A DNA stretch of 64,000 nucleotides, taken from Primula veris. Lineage: Eukaryota; Streptophyta; Magnoliopsida; Ericales; Primulaceae. This document shows positions 8,266 to 19,258 of the stretch, one piece after another (position 1 is the first letter of the stretch; every line of letters begins with the position of its first letter). Location: assembly GCA_963682055.1 (NCBI GenBank), contig OY821742.1, positions 13,361,752-13,425,751 of the forward strand, written 5' to 3'. The notes below the pieces were generated by a model. That model was not told where the DNA came from. It did not search any database and saw only the letters and a program-made list of their open reading frames with translations. The translations under genes and the position numbers were made by a program.

Positions 8266-10665
8266 ATAATTCTTCTTACAATCACTGCAAGCCAGGGATG
8301 CAATTATAAGGCAACCTCTAGAAAAGAAAACTCGCTTCATCGCAGAGTTACCGCGCAACAGAAAAACGATGCAATGCTACTTAAGAGGAGGCAGAAGTAC
8401 GCTGAAAAGAAAACCATGACCACGCCAACGGAGACCAAACTGAACAGCAGATCTCATGAAGTCGCACCCTTACTTGAAAGAAAGAATGAGCTCAACCAAT
8501 CCACAGCGCGGCTCTTCTTATTTATAGTAGTTTATTACTACTTTTTCATATTTTAATTCATTCATTCTTCCTTCGTTCTTTTACAGTTTCATAAATATAT
8601 AATTTTTCCAGGTCCATATCATTACACACCTACCCTCTCCGTAGTTTTTTGCTGACACTAGATACTTTAGAATGAGGGTAAGAAGCTTCATCAAAATTAC
8701 ATAATCTTCCGCAGCTATCATACTTCTTCCACATTTTGTGCTCTCTTCACTTCAGGCCATCAGTTGTTATTTTTTTATTAAATTTACTCAAACCATTACC
8801 TATTGAAGTGGACTGAATTTATAAAACTATCCAAAACTCTCTCTCAGGTTGAAATTTTGTTTAATTGGGTGTAATTTGTGTTTATATATATATATATATA
8901 TATATCTAATTAGATCTAATTACTAAGCAATTCAGCTAAAATTATTCTCAATAATGAAATAATCATTTTTATCAACCTAATACGTATAGCTACAACTAGG
9001 CTTCTGGGATTTGAATGTTGATGAAAAAAATGTGAACAGTTACATACATCATCATTTCTTTTTCTCATTGTTATATAAGTGGATATCATGCATCACCTTT
9101 TATATGAATCACATTATTCAAAACTTTTGCTACTGCTACACCTTGTTGGGTTCTGCTTTTAAGCCTTCTGAGATTTTTGGACTGAAAAGATAATTATTGA
9201 CTTAGAAAAACTAACATGCTAAACACCTTTTAGTTTTTTTTAGCTTTTTTTTAACCAAAAAGCTAAGAGGTGTTTAGTGTTCAATTATACATTTTCTCAC
9301 TCTATATATGTATATATCTATAACTCTTCTGCAAACTTGAGCTTTTTACTGCTTGGATCCAATAACTTCACTAATTGATCGAAAAATGGTTTCTTTTATT
9401 ACGGTGCTTATTTTTTATGAATATATTCAGGTCAGCTCAAACGAAAAACAAGATAGACAACACCATACTCGAGACACCACCACCAAAGCGCCGAAAAAAG
9501 ACATCTTCAACAAAAGGAGCAGTACTCGACATCGCTGGCACCAATCATCTAGGATCCATGGTATGTAAAACCCAATAAACTCTCAAATATAATAACTGTC
9601 GTAAACATTCTATCAAATTTTTTTACTCATCCATTACAACAGAATATGTTCTGGATAAAAACAACAACCGCAATCACAAACCTAAAGCAGAAGTTATGGT
9701 ACATTGGTTGTAGCAGCTGCCATAGAATCATATTTGCAGATTGCGGGAAAATTTACAATTTCCTACGTTGTAACCAAGATCAAGTTGTAGCAGAACCAAT
9801 GTTACATTCCTCTATGATTTTTCTAAAACTTCCATTTTAAATATTCGTAGCCCACTCATTGTATAACTGTACAATCCCATCATCACTAACAGGTGTCGAA
9901 TCGAGGTCAAGTTTCGTGATGCGACCAGAACTTTAAAAGCTGATTGTTTCGGAAATAATACAGAGAATTTGTTCAACATCACTGCCACAGAACTCAAAGA
10001 AAAATCAGACAAGTTATCTCTTCACATCAAATATTATCTAGCAAATATAACTCAACTGTTTCCATCACATACTGTATTATTAAAATTCCAGCTGAAAAAA
10101 AAGGGATTCTTGAGTTATTTTCCCTTTGTTTCAATTTTTGAATGAATCTGCTCATGTAAGTACCCTTTTTAAATATAAATTCATTCTTAAAAAAATCCAT
10201 TAAAAGGTCGAATAATTTTCTATAGCCAAGTCACAGTTAATCCTAGGTTCACTCATTAACATGCTTCTAAGATATTAACTTTACATCTTTAAGCATTGTT
10301 GTCGTTATTCTGGAAAAAATAATACACAAGGGTAATTCAAAAACAAAAGCTTTATAATACCTTCAAATCACCAACACTTTCTAATTCATGTTTTCAATTT
10401 TATAATATCTTCTAATTATCAAATCTTTTGGCAACTACTTAATATGTTCAGCTAATCAAAGTTTTGGGCAACTCCTCAACAGGATGGTGTGATTGATGAA
10501 ACATATCTTGCAGCTATCACCTCAACAAAAAATCATCTGGTGCTACTAAAATATTACGAGAACCAAACTTCTCAGCAAGATCAGAGGAAATTAACGGTCG
10601 TTACGGTCGAAGATGAAGAAGCGGAGGCCGAAACCGCTGAAAGCTCAAAAGAAACCTTCGCATAG
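8266..10665 (+). pseudogene. RPA70-like single-strand DNA-binding protein gene, probably a relic
   Basis: Coding blocks: about 8290-8510 (basic, KRRQKYAEKK), 9432-9560 (PPPKRRKK, ending at a GT donor), 9643 to about 9800, 9893 to about 10075, and 10483-10665 to a TAG. The third block has WYIGCSSCHRIIFADCGK with a further cysteine (FLRC), matching the zinc-finger part of the replication factor A C-terminal OB fold. The fourth has RCRIEVKFRDATRTLKADCFG, the following OB strand region. The last is acidic (VEDEEAEAETAE). RPA70 binds single-stranded DNA in replication and repair; RPA-like genes are also often carried by plant Helitrons. Some splice sites are poor and the N-terminal DNA-binding folds are missing, so it is probably not a working gene. 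Confidence 0.6.
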
Positions 10666-10948
10666 CGTCGCAATCTCAAGTATATCTATGTAAATATAAA
10701 ACTAAACTCTCCTAATTATTATTTTGCAACTAAACTGAAGTCCAAAAAGGCACCCCGTGCAATTATTTTGCCACGACACAAATAATCGATCCTTTATTCT
10801 GACTCAACAAAATGGTGTATGTATCTAAATAACTAACTTATGGTCTCTATATGTATGTATATTGCATGTACCTAAATCGAATATCGGCCTCTTATTTTGC
10901 GTTTAGAAAAAACTTAATAATATGTAATAAACTGTTCAGCAGATATCG

Positions 10949-13097
10949 TGTCACGCTCCGGATTTTGGATAAACCCGGGTCGTGAATGTAAATTAAAATA
11001 AAAAGGGGAAAAGTTAAAATAACGAAACATGCAGAAAGTCATTCGATAATATGCTAATAAATAGAACCAAATAAATACTTCAGGCCATGCCGATAATCAC
11101 ATTTGATTCACTAAATTGGCCTAAGGGTAGCCAACGGTGTTCAAATGTGACAACACAAACAAGACAATACGTTTTTAGAAAATTTCGGCATGAGCTTCGC
11201 GTATCTACTTGTTTCCAATAAATTAGACCTGTCTGAAACAACATATAACAAAATCGCAACGCGATTACCAAATAATCCAAAATCAAATCCAACCCAGCTG
11301 ACATTCTATAAAATAGCGTAATCTAAAATAAACTTGCATTAAACGTCTATTAGGTCCACAAGGCTCAAAATGAGATAATACCAAAATGAATAAAAACAAG
11401 TCTGACGTGCGCACGATCACGTGTAATATGATAATGAGCCCCATGCAAGCATTCTAAACTTCGCCACAGTCTACATCAACACCTGTACATCGATCATGAA
11501 CAAAATGTACAGAAAACAAAGAAAGAAGGTAAGAAAACAATCTCACTTTAAAAACGGCGCGTGCTACTAAGCACGCACACACAATACTAACATGGCAAAT
11601 ATGATATCTTGGCAAATAATGACAAAGGCAATTGCACGAAAAACACATCAACAAATATAACTCGCAACACAAGTAAATGAACATATAATCAAGATCAACT
11701 GAATTAATAATAAAACAAAATAAAATAAAACAAAACAAGACTCAACGAAACACAAAGTCGGGATTGCCTCACATGTACCCACTTTTAGAGCCACTCTGCT
11801 GTAGGACCCAAAGTGCAATGGTTCCCTCACCCATATTCTGACACTAATATGTGACCAAAAGATATGGGGCCGGCTTTAAGGGGACTAACCCTATGGTACC
11901 GATATACCTAATCCTTGCGCAAGTTTCCGGGATCTCACCGTAAGCTGACACAGCTCCGCCTTAACACTTGGTACTGCAATCCCTAAAATAAATATAAAAG
12001 ACTCCGAATACCCAAACACGAAAACAATAAACTCCACAATAAAACATAAAACACACTTTATAATATTCGATGTAATTAGATAAACATATCACCACAAAAA
12101 TATACACGGTATCACCACAAGAGTATACACGATATCACCACTAACACACTTTCACCACTTTCACGATTTTAAAAGATTTAATTAAACAACACATTTAAAT
12201 CATTTTATTCTTCCACAATTCATTTTATAATAAAAATAATAAAATCGCCATACACAATATAATCACCATAAAAATAACGATGCGAAGCCGTTACACAATA
12301 ACATGATGCAATACACACTAACCATTTCACATAACCTAGCATACAACAAACAACACACAAAACCGCCTTTAAAGCGAAACCATATTCTTCCCCCTTACCT
12401 ACGCAAACGAGAGCTCGTTTGTCAAAAAACTCCAAACTCAAGTCGAAAGCCCAACGAACAGTTAGAAGCAGATCTGGACAGCCCAATAACGGTCCTTAAA
12501 CAGTTCCTAAACGTAATTAAAATGAGCTACGGATTAATATAAAAACACCTAATTCGGATTGAGCAATATTCCCAAAAATGGGTTTTTATAAAAGTTAAAA
12601 TCAGATGAAACGGCTTACACGAATAGATAGCTCTCGAAAAATAGGCTAAGAAAACATATTTGATTGTCGAAAACGGACACCCGATGACCTCGTAATCGGC
12701 TCCCGAAGTTGCTGCCCTAAAACCTTAAACCGCACCCACTACCGCAACCTACCACCACAGCCTGACCAGCCCCTTTCCGATGACCTAACCCCTTTCTCCG
12801 GCGTTCGTCTCTCTCTCTCCTCTTATCTCTCTTCGTTGGTCTCTCTCTCTTCTATATATGTATATATGTAATATGTATATGTATATATGTATATGTAGAT
12901 ATTTTAGTAATTTACTAATTTACTAACTAGTCCACCTATTTATTACACGATACCAATCACCCCCACAACTATTATATACACCCAATTTCATATCACACAT
13001 GTATATTTCACACAAATACGTAATCACCCACAAAATTAAATATCACTATCGTATTACTAAAATTAATAATAAAGTACAAAATTTCCGAGACGTTACA
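10949..13097 (+). mobile_element. solo LTR of 2.1 kb with perfect TSD
   Basis: Starts TGTCACGCTCCGG and ends GAGACGTTACA, flanked by TATCG at 10944-10948 and again at 13098-13102. A 5-bp duplication on both sides with no internal region is the signature of a solo LTR left by LTR-LTR recombination. The TGTCACG...GTTACA ends are shared with the LTR at 36436-38054. Such ends are common in plant Ty3 chromovirus-type elements (lineage inferred). ORFs inside are not real genes. Confidence 0.85.
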
Positions 13098-13102
13098 TAT
13101 CG

Positions 13103-14225
13103 TAAAGTCGGTTCTACGTACTATATTTTGCATGAAGTAGAGCATGGTGTTTATGTATATATATCAAATATCTACCTAATGCTACGTTTGTTTTCTCCCA
13201 ATTAAGAACGATATCTATTTTGGAATGTTAAAAATTAAGAACAATATTATATTAACATATCTTCCGCGTGAAGTGGGGGTCTCCTTGATAGTAATATATT
13301 AGGCGGCCGTTTGAGCTGCATGATTGTGATTTATCGTTGTGCGCTCCCATGTTTTTCGTCCGTTCGCTTTGGGTTTTTCTACAAGTATTCTGTGATTTTG
13401 CATCGTAACAGTCAATCACACCGTCACACTGTCCAAGTTAAACACATGACACGCTTCATATTGCATTCACACGTATCCTCCAACACAAACAACTCACCGA
13501 CTCCACAACTTCTTCAGTTTCACCTTCTCTCATTTTTTAAACTCATATAAGAGAGAGAGAGAGAAAATTGCACCTCTTCTTCACTAGCAATATTTTCCTA
13601 CCAGGTAACGATTCGCTAGCTACGAGTTCAATCATCCCGCTTACTATTAAATTTAATCAGTATATTTTATATATCTATACCATACCGCTAACTTAATTCT
13701 CTTAAATTTGTCCTTTTAATTTGCATGTTTCAGAAAATTATTTTATCAGATTCATTTTTCTAATTGATTATTTGATTTTTAAGTGTTTGTGATTTTGAGC
13801 TGCTTCTCCGATTCCATCTTATAGTTACTCTTTTTCCTGATTATTGTTACGAAACTATTGGTAAAAAATATTGTACTACAGTGAAATTAAAACCAAAATC
13901 CCCAATTATGTTAAATGTTGCTATTTATTTCGACTCAATTTCGCTTCACTAGGTTTTTTTTTTTCTATTTAAATGGTTGGTTATGTGGTTTTGGGTAGAT
14001 CATATTTGTCAGTTGGGAATAATGGTGATTATGTAACAAAAAAATACCATAAATGATGATATCATCTTTTTTTCATATGCGCTTTGAGTTCAGAGAAGTA
14101 AGAATAAGAGAGCTACAATAGTGAACTATGAGAGCTAAGATGGTGAACTATGCACTCTAGCATACACTATGATGAGAGGAAATAGTAATAAAGTTATTTT
14201 AAATTAGTTTTGTTGTTTTGTATAG
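13103..14225. other. intergenic, possible transcript leader
   Basis: A GA microsatellite at 13550-13564 is followed by a leader-like stretch and a GT at about 13604 (CCTACCAG|GTAACG), which could be the first exon of a noncoding or lost transcript. No coding exon can be tied to it firmly. Confidence 0.25.
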
Positions 14226-14500
14226 AAAACATGGCTTTAAGGCTTCACATGTTATCCTGTTTATGTAAACATAGATTTATAACTTCATAAGTGGTGTTTG
14301 CCCCTTATTTAGCTAATGTTCAGTCTCTTCTAACAACTCTTCTTTCGGTTCAGTTTGATACCTATCATGTGTAGGTTCGTTTGGTTGTAGTTTCTTAGCA
14401 AATGAGCTGAATTTTCTTATATTGAGAAAAACCTGGGTTAAATCCCGGTTGCAGATACTAACTTACGAGTCCAGTTGCGCAAAATGATAAATGCTACAAC
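14226..14500 (+). repeat. diverged direct repeat, copy 1
   Basis: This 275-base stretch (TATAGAAAACATGG...) is similar in order and wording to 15680-15960, though clearly diverged. It looks like an old segmental duplication about 1.45 kb apart. Confidence 0.5.
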
Positions 14501-14806
14501 TGTTTTACTTGAATCATTCTTTGTGAGTTGGGTGAAGTATGTCATGTTATCCTAGACTGGAATTTATATTTATATTTCAGTTGCATGATTTCAGATTTTA
14601 CTTATTATTCTTTTTTATAAACATTGTGGTTGCTTCAATCGCACACTTTAGATCAAAGTTTCAGTTTTACCCTTGATTGTTTCAAATTTGTTTCATTATG
14701 CATGGATCCTAGTTGGTGATTTTCCTTCAAAGAAACTAATTGTTATTTATCATTATTTCTGGAATTGATATGCTATTCATTTGTATGGATTCAGTTAAAC
14801 TGATCA

Positions 14807-14807
<1 letters not shown>

Positions 14808-14848
<41 letters not shown>

Positions 14849-14850
14849 CA
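14808..14850. repeat. AT microsatellite
   Basis: TA dinucleotides interrupted twice by CA, directly before the foldback element. Confidence 0.85.
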
Positions 14851-14864
14851 TAATTTTATCTCAT

Positions 14865-15325
14865 CTTAATTGAAGTTGATATAAAAATTTACACCCAAGT
14901 TTTTTTACAATTAGACAAACAAGTTAAAAATATGATAACCATATACCTATGCCTTACTATATTATATTTAGAATAGTGATCGAATTATATTTAGAATAGT
15001 GATCGATCTCTCGGGAGTTACATTCGTAACAACATCTTATGGGGGGATTCCCCTGTTGTCCCTCTGAGGCTGGAAGGAAGAAGCACTTCTGCTAGAGTGC
15101 TCGAGCCAGATAAAGTAGGCGCTTTATCCAGCCATGAGGTAGATCAGCGGCTATTCCTCCAATACGAAAATAATTATGCACTTTTCGGATCTGGCACCTG
15201 TGCCCGATCCTATATATTCATACTTAATTTTATCTCATCATAGGTATATGGTTATCATATGTTTAACTTGTTTGTCTAATTGTAAAAAAAGTTGGGTGTA
15301 AATTTTTATATCAACTTCAATTAAG
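14865..15325. repeat. foldback element with a structured core
   Basis: The arms 14865-14951 and 15239-15325 are 87 bases each and nearly perfect inverted copies (CTTAATTGAAGTTGATATAA on the left). The core, about 15001-15220, is less AT-rich and holds further small hairpins: GGGGattCCCC near 15041, GCACT/AGTGC near 15082-15100 and GATAAAG/CTTTATC near 15110-15128. The phrase TAATTTTATCTCATC lies directly before each arm in the same orientation. No ORF. Confidence 0.75.
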
Positions 15326-15445
15326 ATTAATTTTGGATTGGATGCGTTTAATTCAATTTTTCCTTTCAGTTCACAGTTTACTCTTCTTTTTGGTTAAATT
15401 ATATATTGTTTAAATTAGTTTCATTCGAATTTTTTTGTGTTGGCA

Positions 15446-15510
15446 GTGTTTGAAATGGAAGAAATGCGAGATGTCTTGTTGAAATTTTTGTGGCCTTGGA
15501 TAACAAAGGT
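15446..15510 (+). other. candidate short coding exon
   Basis: An AG acceptor (GTGTTGGCAG) is followed by ATGGAAGAAATG at 15455 and a GT donor after ACAAAG, giving 18 residues (MEEMRDVLLKFLWPWITK). Joined in phase to an exon after the AG at about 16497, it would stop after eight more residues. Either a micropeptide or chance. Confidence 0.15.
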
Positions 15511-15679
15511 ATGAATAAGGGGACCATCACTACCATCACCTCCATTCTTCTCCGATCTATATCAAAGTGAAAAAATATGTTTTTTTTTACTGCCTGCTTT
15601 CAACATTTTATTGAAGTATGTAACATAAATTTGTATGAAAATAGCAGAAGTAAAAATAATGTTTTCCTGTTTTTCATAT

Positions 15680-15960
15680 AGAAAATATGGATTTTAAGGT
15701 TTCACATACTTTCTTGTCCAAATAAATATGGATTTATAATATCATATTTGATGGTTGCTCTTATTTAGTCGATGTTTCGTCTCCTTCTATGATAGCATCC
15801 CTTTCAGTTCATTTACGGTACTAGATATAGTTCATCTGGTTGTAGTTTTTTAGAGAATCAGCTGAAATGTCTGATGTTGAGAAAAAAAAACAGGATTAAT
15901 CCTGGTTGAAGTTTCTAGCTCTTCAGTTCAAATGCTCAAAACGAAGAAACATGATAAATC
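15680..15960 (+). repeat. diverged direct repeat, copy 2
   Basis: Partner of 14226-14500; shares the phrases TGGTTGTAGTTT and TGAGAAAAA in the same order. Confidence 0.5.
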
Positions 15961-16165
15961 GTATGAGTATTTTAATTTAAAGTTCCGGTTCCATAGCATA
16001 TACATTAGAGAATCAGCTGAATTTTCTTATGTGGAGCTTCTAGCTTTTCAGTCCAAATTCGCAAAACGAATAATATTATAAATGGTACGATTTCCAACGT
16101 AGAACTTCTAGATTTTCAGTCCAAATTCGCAAAACGAATAATATGATAAATGATACGAGTGCACT
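15915..16165. repeat. short tandem repeat of about 60 bases
   Basis: A CTTCTAGCTTTTCAGTCCAA phrase followed by CGCAAAACGAATAATAT is present at about 16036 and 16097, with a degenerate earlier copy at about 15918. Confidence 0.6.
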
Positions 16166-16169
16166 TTAA

Positions 16170-17215
16170 AGTAAAACACACATACGAGCCAACTAATATT
16201 TATTTTCCTTGAACATTAGAGTCGTCTTATAAGGAGGATATATGTGCCTTGTGAGTGAACTTAGTTTTAAGCACTTGATTGGACTTCCATCTTTTTTAGT
16301 AAGTTGCATATTAACCATTATAATCAAATTAGATATGAAAACTATAATTTGATGATATTATTATACTAGAATGGGTGAAACATTGGAGAAATGCTGAAGG
16401 GCCAGATCGAAAGAAATATGTTTCCTATTTTTCTAATTTCTTTATATATATGAAATATTTATGGACCATTGATTTTGTTCTATGAGATGCATACAGTCCG
16501 GATCTGAGGAATGGAGAGTTTAGGTTGGTCTTGGTGTTGGTCTTGAGGTGAGCTCATTCCTTATTATTCTTTTTTACCACATAATATTAGGAAAGAGAAT
16601 CCTAAGTTTTTAAGGATAATTTTTTGTGTTTCTTAGTAGTTTGGTTGAAAATGATTACTTAGAGCGGAAATTCAGAAATGGAGTCCGCCCTGAGAGAAAG
16701 ACGCACAACACACGAGAAGAACCAACATCTCACCTTTCTAGTTGATAATGAAAGGTCATAAGTGGCTCACTTCAAGTACACAAGGAAATAATAAAATTCC
16801 TTTCTATAAAGGTTTTGTCCTCGGCCTGTTTCTTTTTGAGTTATGGAAGTGCAAATATACTCTTATGCGATGAGTCCATTTAGTTGCTGCAAATTTTTTT
16901 GTGCCAATAAATCTTGTGGTCCGTTTTTGTATAATTTTGGTGTGCTCTGGCTTTCCGTAGCGTAGGCGTCGTACTTTACATTTGTAGATTAGAGGAACGA
17001 ATCCATGAAATTTACATGTTGTATTATACCGTAACAGGGTATGTAATGACATTGTAATCCAACTTTTTTATCTGTGTAATTTAGAAGAATAAAGTTACGA
17101 AAATTACATGTTCTATTCTACCATCTACCAGTACTTGCAGTGATTCTTATTCTATTTAATTCCACCTTGTTTCAAGTTTGTGCGGGTCTCGTTGCTAGTC
17201 TATATATATCCACCT
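16170..17215. other. intergenic, no supported gene
   Basis: AT-rich with scattered ORFs lacking family features. The stretch around 16680-17100 is less repetitive but unrecognised. Confidence 0.4.
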
Positions 17216-17445
17216 AACAAACTGATAAACATGGAATGGTCCATGCGCATACTTTAATTAAGATGGATGTGAGCGTTGATCATTGGGAAGGAGGAAAAGT
17301 ATGTAAGTTTCAGAAAAATCAAAAACTAAAATACTTTATATGTTAAGTAGCTTTTTTATAAGTCTTTATCTCAAATTTTCTCAATTTTAGAGTTATATGG
17401 AGACTGGAGACTGAAGAGTATATGATTTGAGATAGTATATAAAAA
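17216..17445 (+). repeat. dispersed repeat, joined copy
   Basis: Two sections, 17216-17290 and 17308-17445, recur in inverted orientation at about 48915-48990 and 40970-41108, on the two sides of Copia copy B. Confidence 0.55.
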
Positions 17446-17596
17446 AATATTATTCCCCTTAGTTTTGAATAATATTAGGAAAAGTATGTAAGTTTCTTGT
17501 TATAAAAAAAAGTTTAATTATTTTTTTGATACGTTTGCAAAAATATGTACTCTTTTTTATTTAAAATTATTTGGATTAAATTTAATATTTATATAT

Positions 17597-17842
17597 TATT
17601 GTAGCATATTATTAGTCATATTGGACCTTAAGCTATGAGATTTTACTTGTGTTTTCCTAGCATATATAACCATAGCCTCTATTATATAAAAAAGGTTAGG
17701 GGTTTTGATTTATTTCTGTACACATATTAATCGGGTATTAATGTCTCTTTGTACACTCATATTAATAAATACATCATCCGTCTTTGTTGTCTCTCTCTAT
17801 ATCTCTTATATAATCTATACTGAGCTAATAAGACTCACAATA
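17597..17842 (+). repeat. 5' LTR of Copia copy A
   Basis: 246 bases, ending ACTCACAATA before a primer-binding-like TGTTATCGACAC. In copy B the same site reads CGTTATCAGCAC. This is not the usual TGGTATCAGAGC initiator-Met site; which tRNA it would pair with was not determined. Confidence 0.75.
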
Positions 17843-18519
17843 TGTTATCGACACTTTGTTCGCGGAGATTGGAGTAAAACGTAGAAGATTTGGATATTTG
17901 TTCGAATAACAGGGTTTAACTTGAAAATAAGGATATATGTTTGGGAATTGATTTATAAAAAAAAGACAATGAGGGTTTGCTTGTTTTTGTTCTTGATAAA
18001 TCATCGGAGAACTTGGTAATACGGTACACTACTAAATCCGTTCTTGCTATATTAGTTCTCCGTCTTATTGTATGAATATATTGTTCTTAAATCCAAATTG
18101 ATTCGGATGGTATGTGTTACTGCCTATACCTAGAAACGTAATAGGTTTGATATAACAAAATTCCATGTTGACATAGTAATATATATTGATATGGATTGAT
18201 ATTACGTACATTAGTTACAATACTGTCCTCTAATAACGAATGTCTTGTTAATGACTTGAGAAATCAAACTCTAATAACGAACTATGTGTCAGTGTATGTC
18301 GGTATAAATTTGTTTTAAGTGTGTTTGCTAAATGTGTAGTAATCAAGGCCTAGCTACGTGTATACATGTAATCATTAAAAAGAAATCCTAGTTACAGTTA
18401 GTAATTAAGTGGTTAACTTACATGGACACTTGTGTAGATTACAAACAGAAACACTAGGACCAAAATTGTCTCATTTAATGAGCAGTAGGTTAAGTCAAAA
18501 ACCCATCTATCCACGTATG

Positions 18520-19227
18520 TAGGGTTAAATGAGATGAGCTGTTCGTGAAATCGTTCGTGTTTGCCTCGACTAATATTCAGTTCATATTCGTTCATTTATT
18601 TATAAATGAACACGATAATGAACAAGACTATAGTGTTCGTCTATTAAGTGAACTGAACATGAACATGTCTCTGTTCAGTTCGTCTAAATTCGTATTCGTG
18701 TAACTGTATATAAAGTTTGATAAAATAAAAAACTAAATCTATTAATGATGTAATAAAAACTAATATCACTACACAATTAATAAACTTATTAATGTTATAA
18801 TAATATAAATGATATGTTTGTATTATTTTGAACTTATTATAGAAATTTATATCATTATACTGTAAATACAGTAACCGATTTTATCGTTAAGTGTTCAACT
18901 CGTTAAAATAATCATACGTGTGTAAAAAATAACTTATACAATATATAAAGTTAAAATTATATGTGAACTAGTTTATCATAGTTAACAATATAGTAATATA
19001 TGATCAAATTAAAATATATTATTAAGAAAAAAAGGTTTTTTTTTCAATTATTGAATGTTTTAGAAGAAATTAAATGTTCACGAATAACTCGTGTTCGGCT
19101 CGTCAAATGTTCGGTTCATGTTCATCAAATGTTCGTTCATATTTAAATGAACATGAACAAGGGTTGTAGTTCATGAACTGAATATGAATAGAGTCTTGTT
19201 CGGTTCGTTTCATTTTATTTACAGCCT

Positions 19228-19229
<2 letters not shown>
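18520..19229. mobile_element. probable nonautonomous hAT-like MITE
   Basis: One end reads TAGGGTTAAATGAGATGAGC and the other, on the complement, TAAGGCTGTAAATAAAATG. Both are close to the GGCTGTAAA termini of a common plant hAT MITE type. GTTCG and TTCATGAAC phrases crowd both ends in opposite orientation. The 8-bp duplication is not convincing. Confidence 0.45.

Positions 19230-19258
<29 letters not shown>

Noticed and set aside
13311..13550. 79-residue plus-strand ORF before the GA microsatellite
   Set aside because: No family features, and it overlaps a leader-like, CT-rich stretch.
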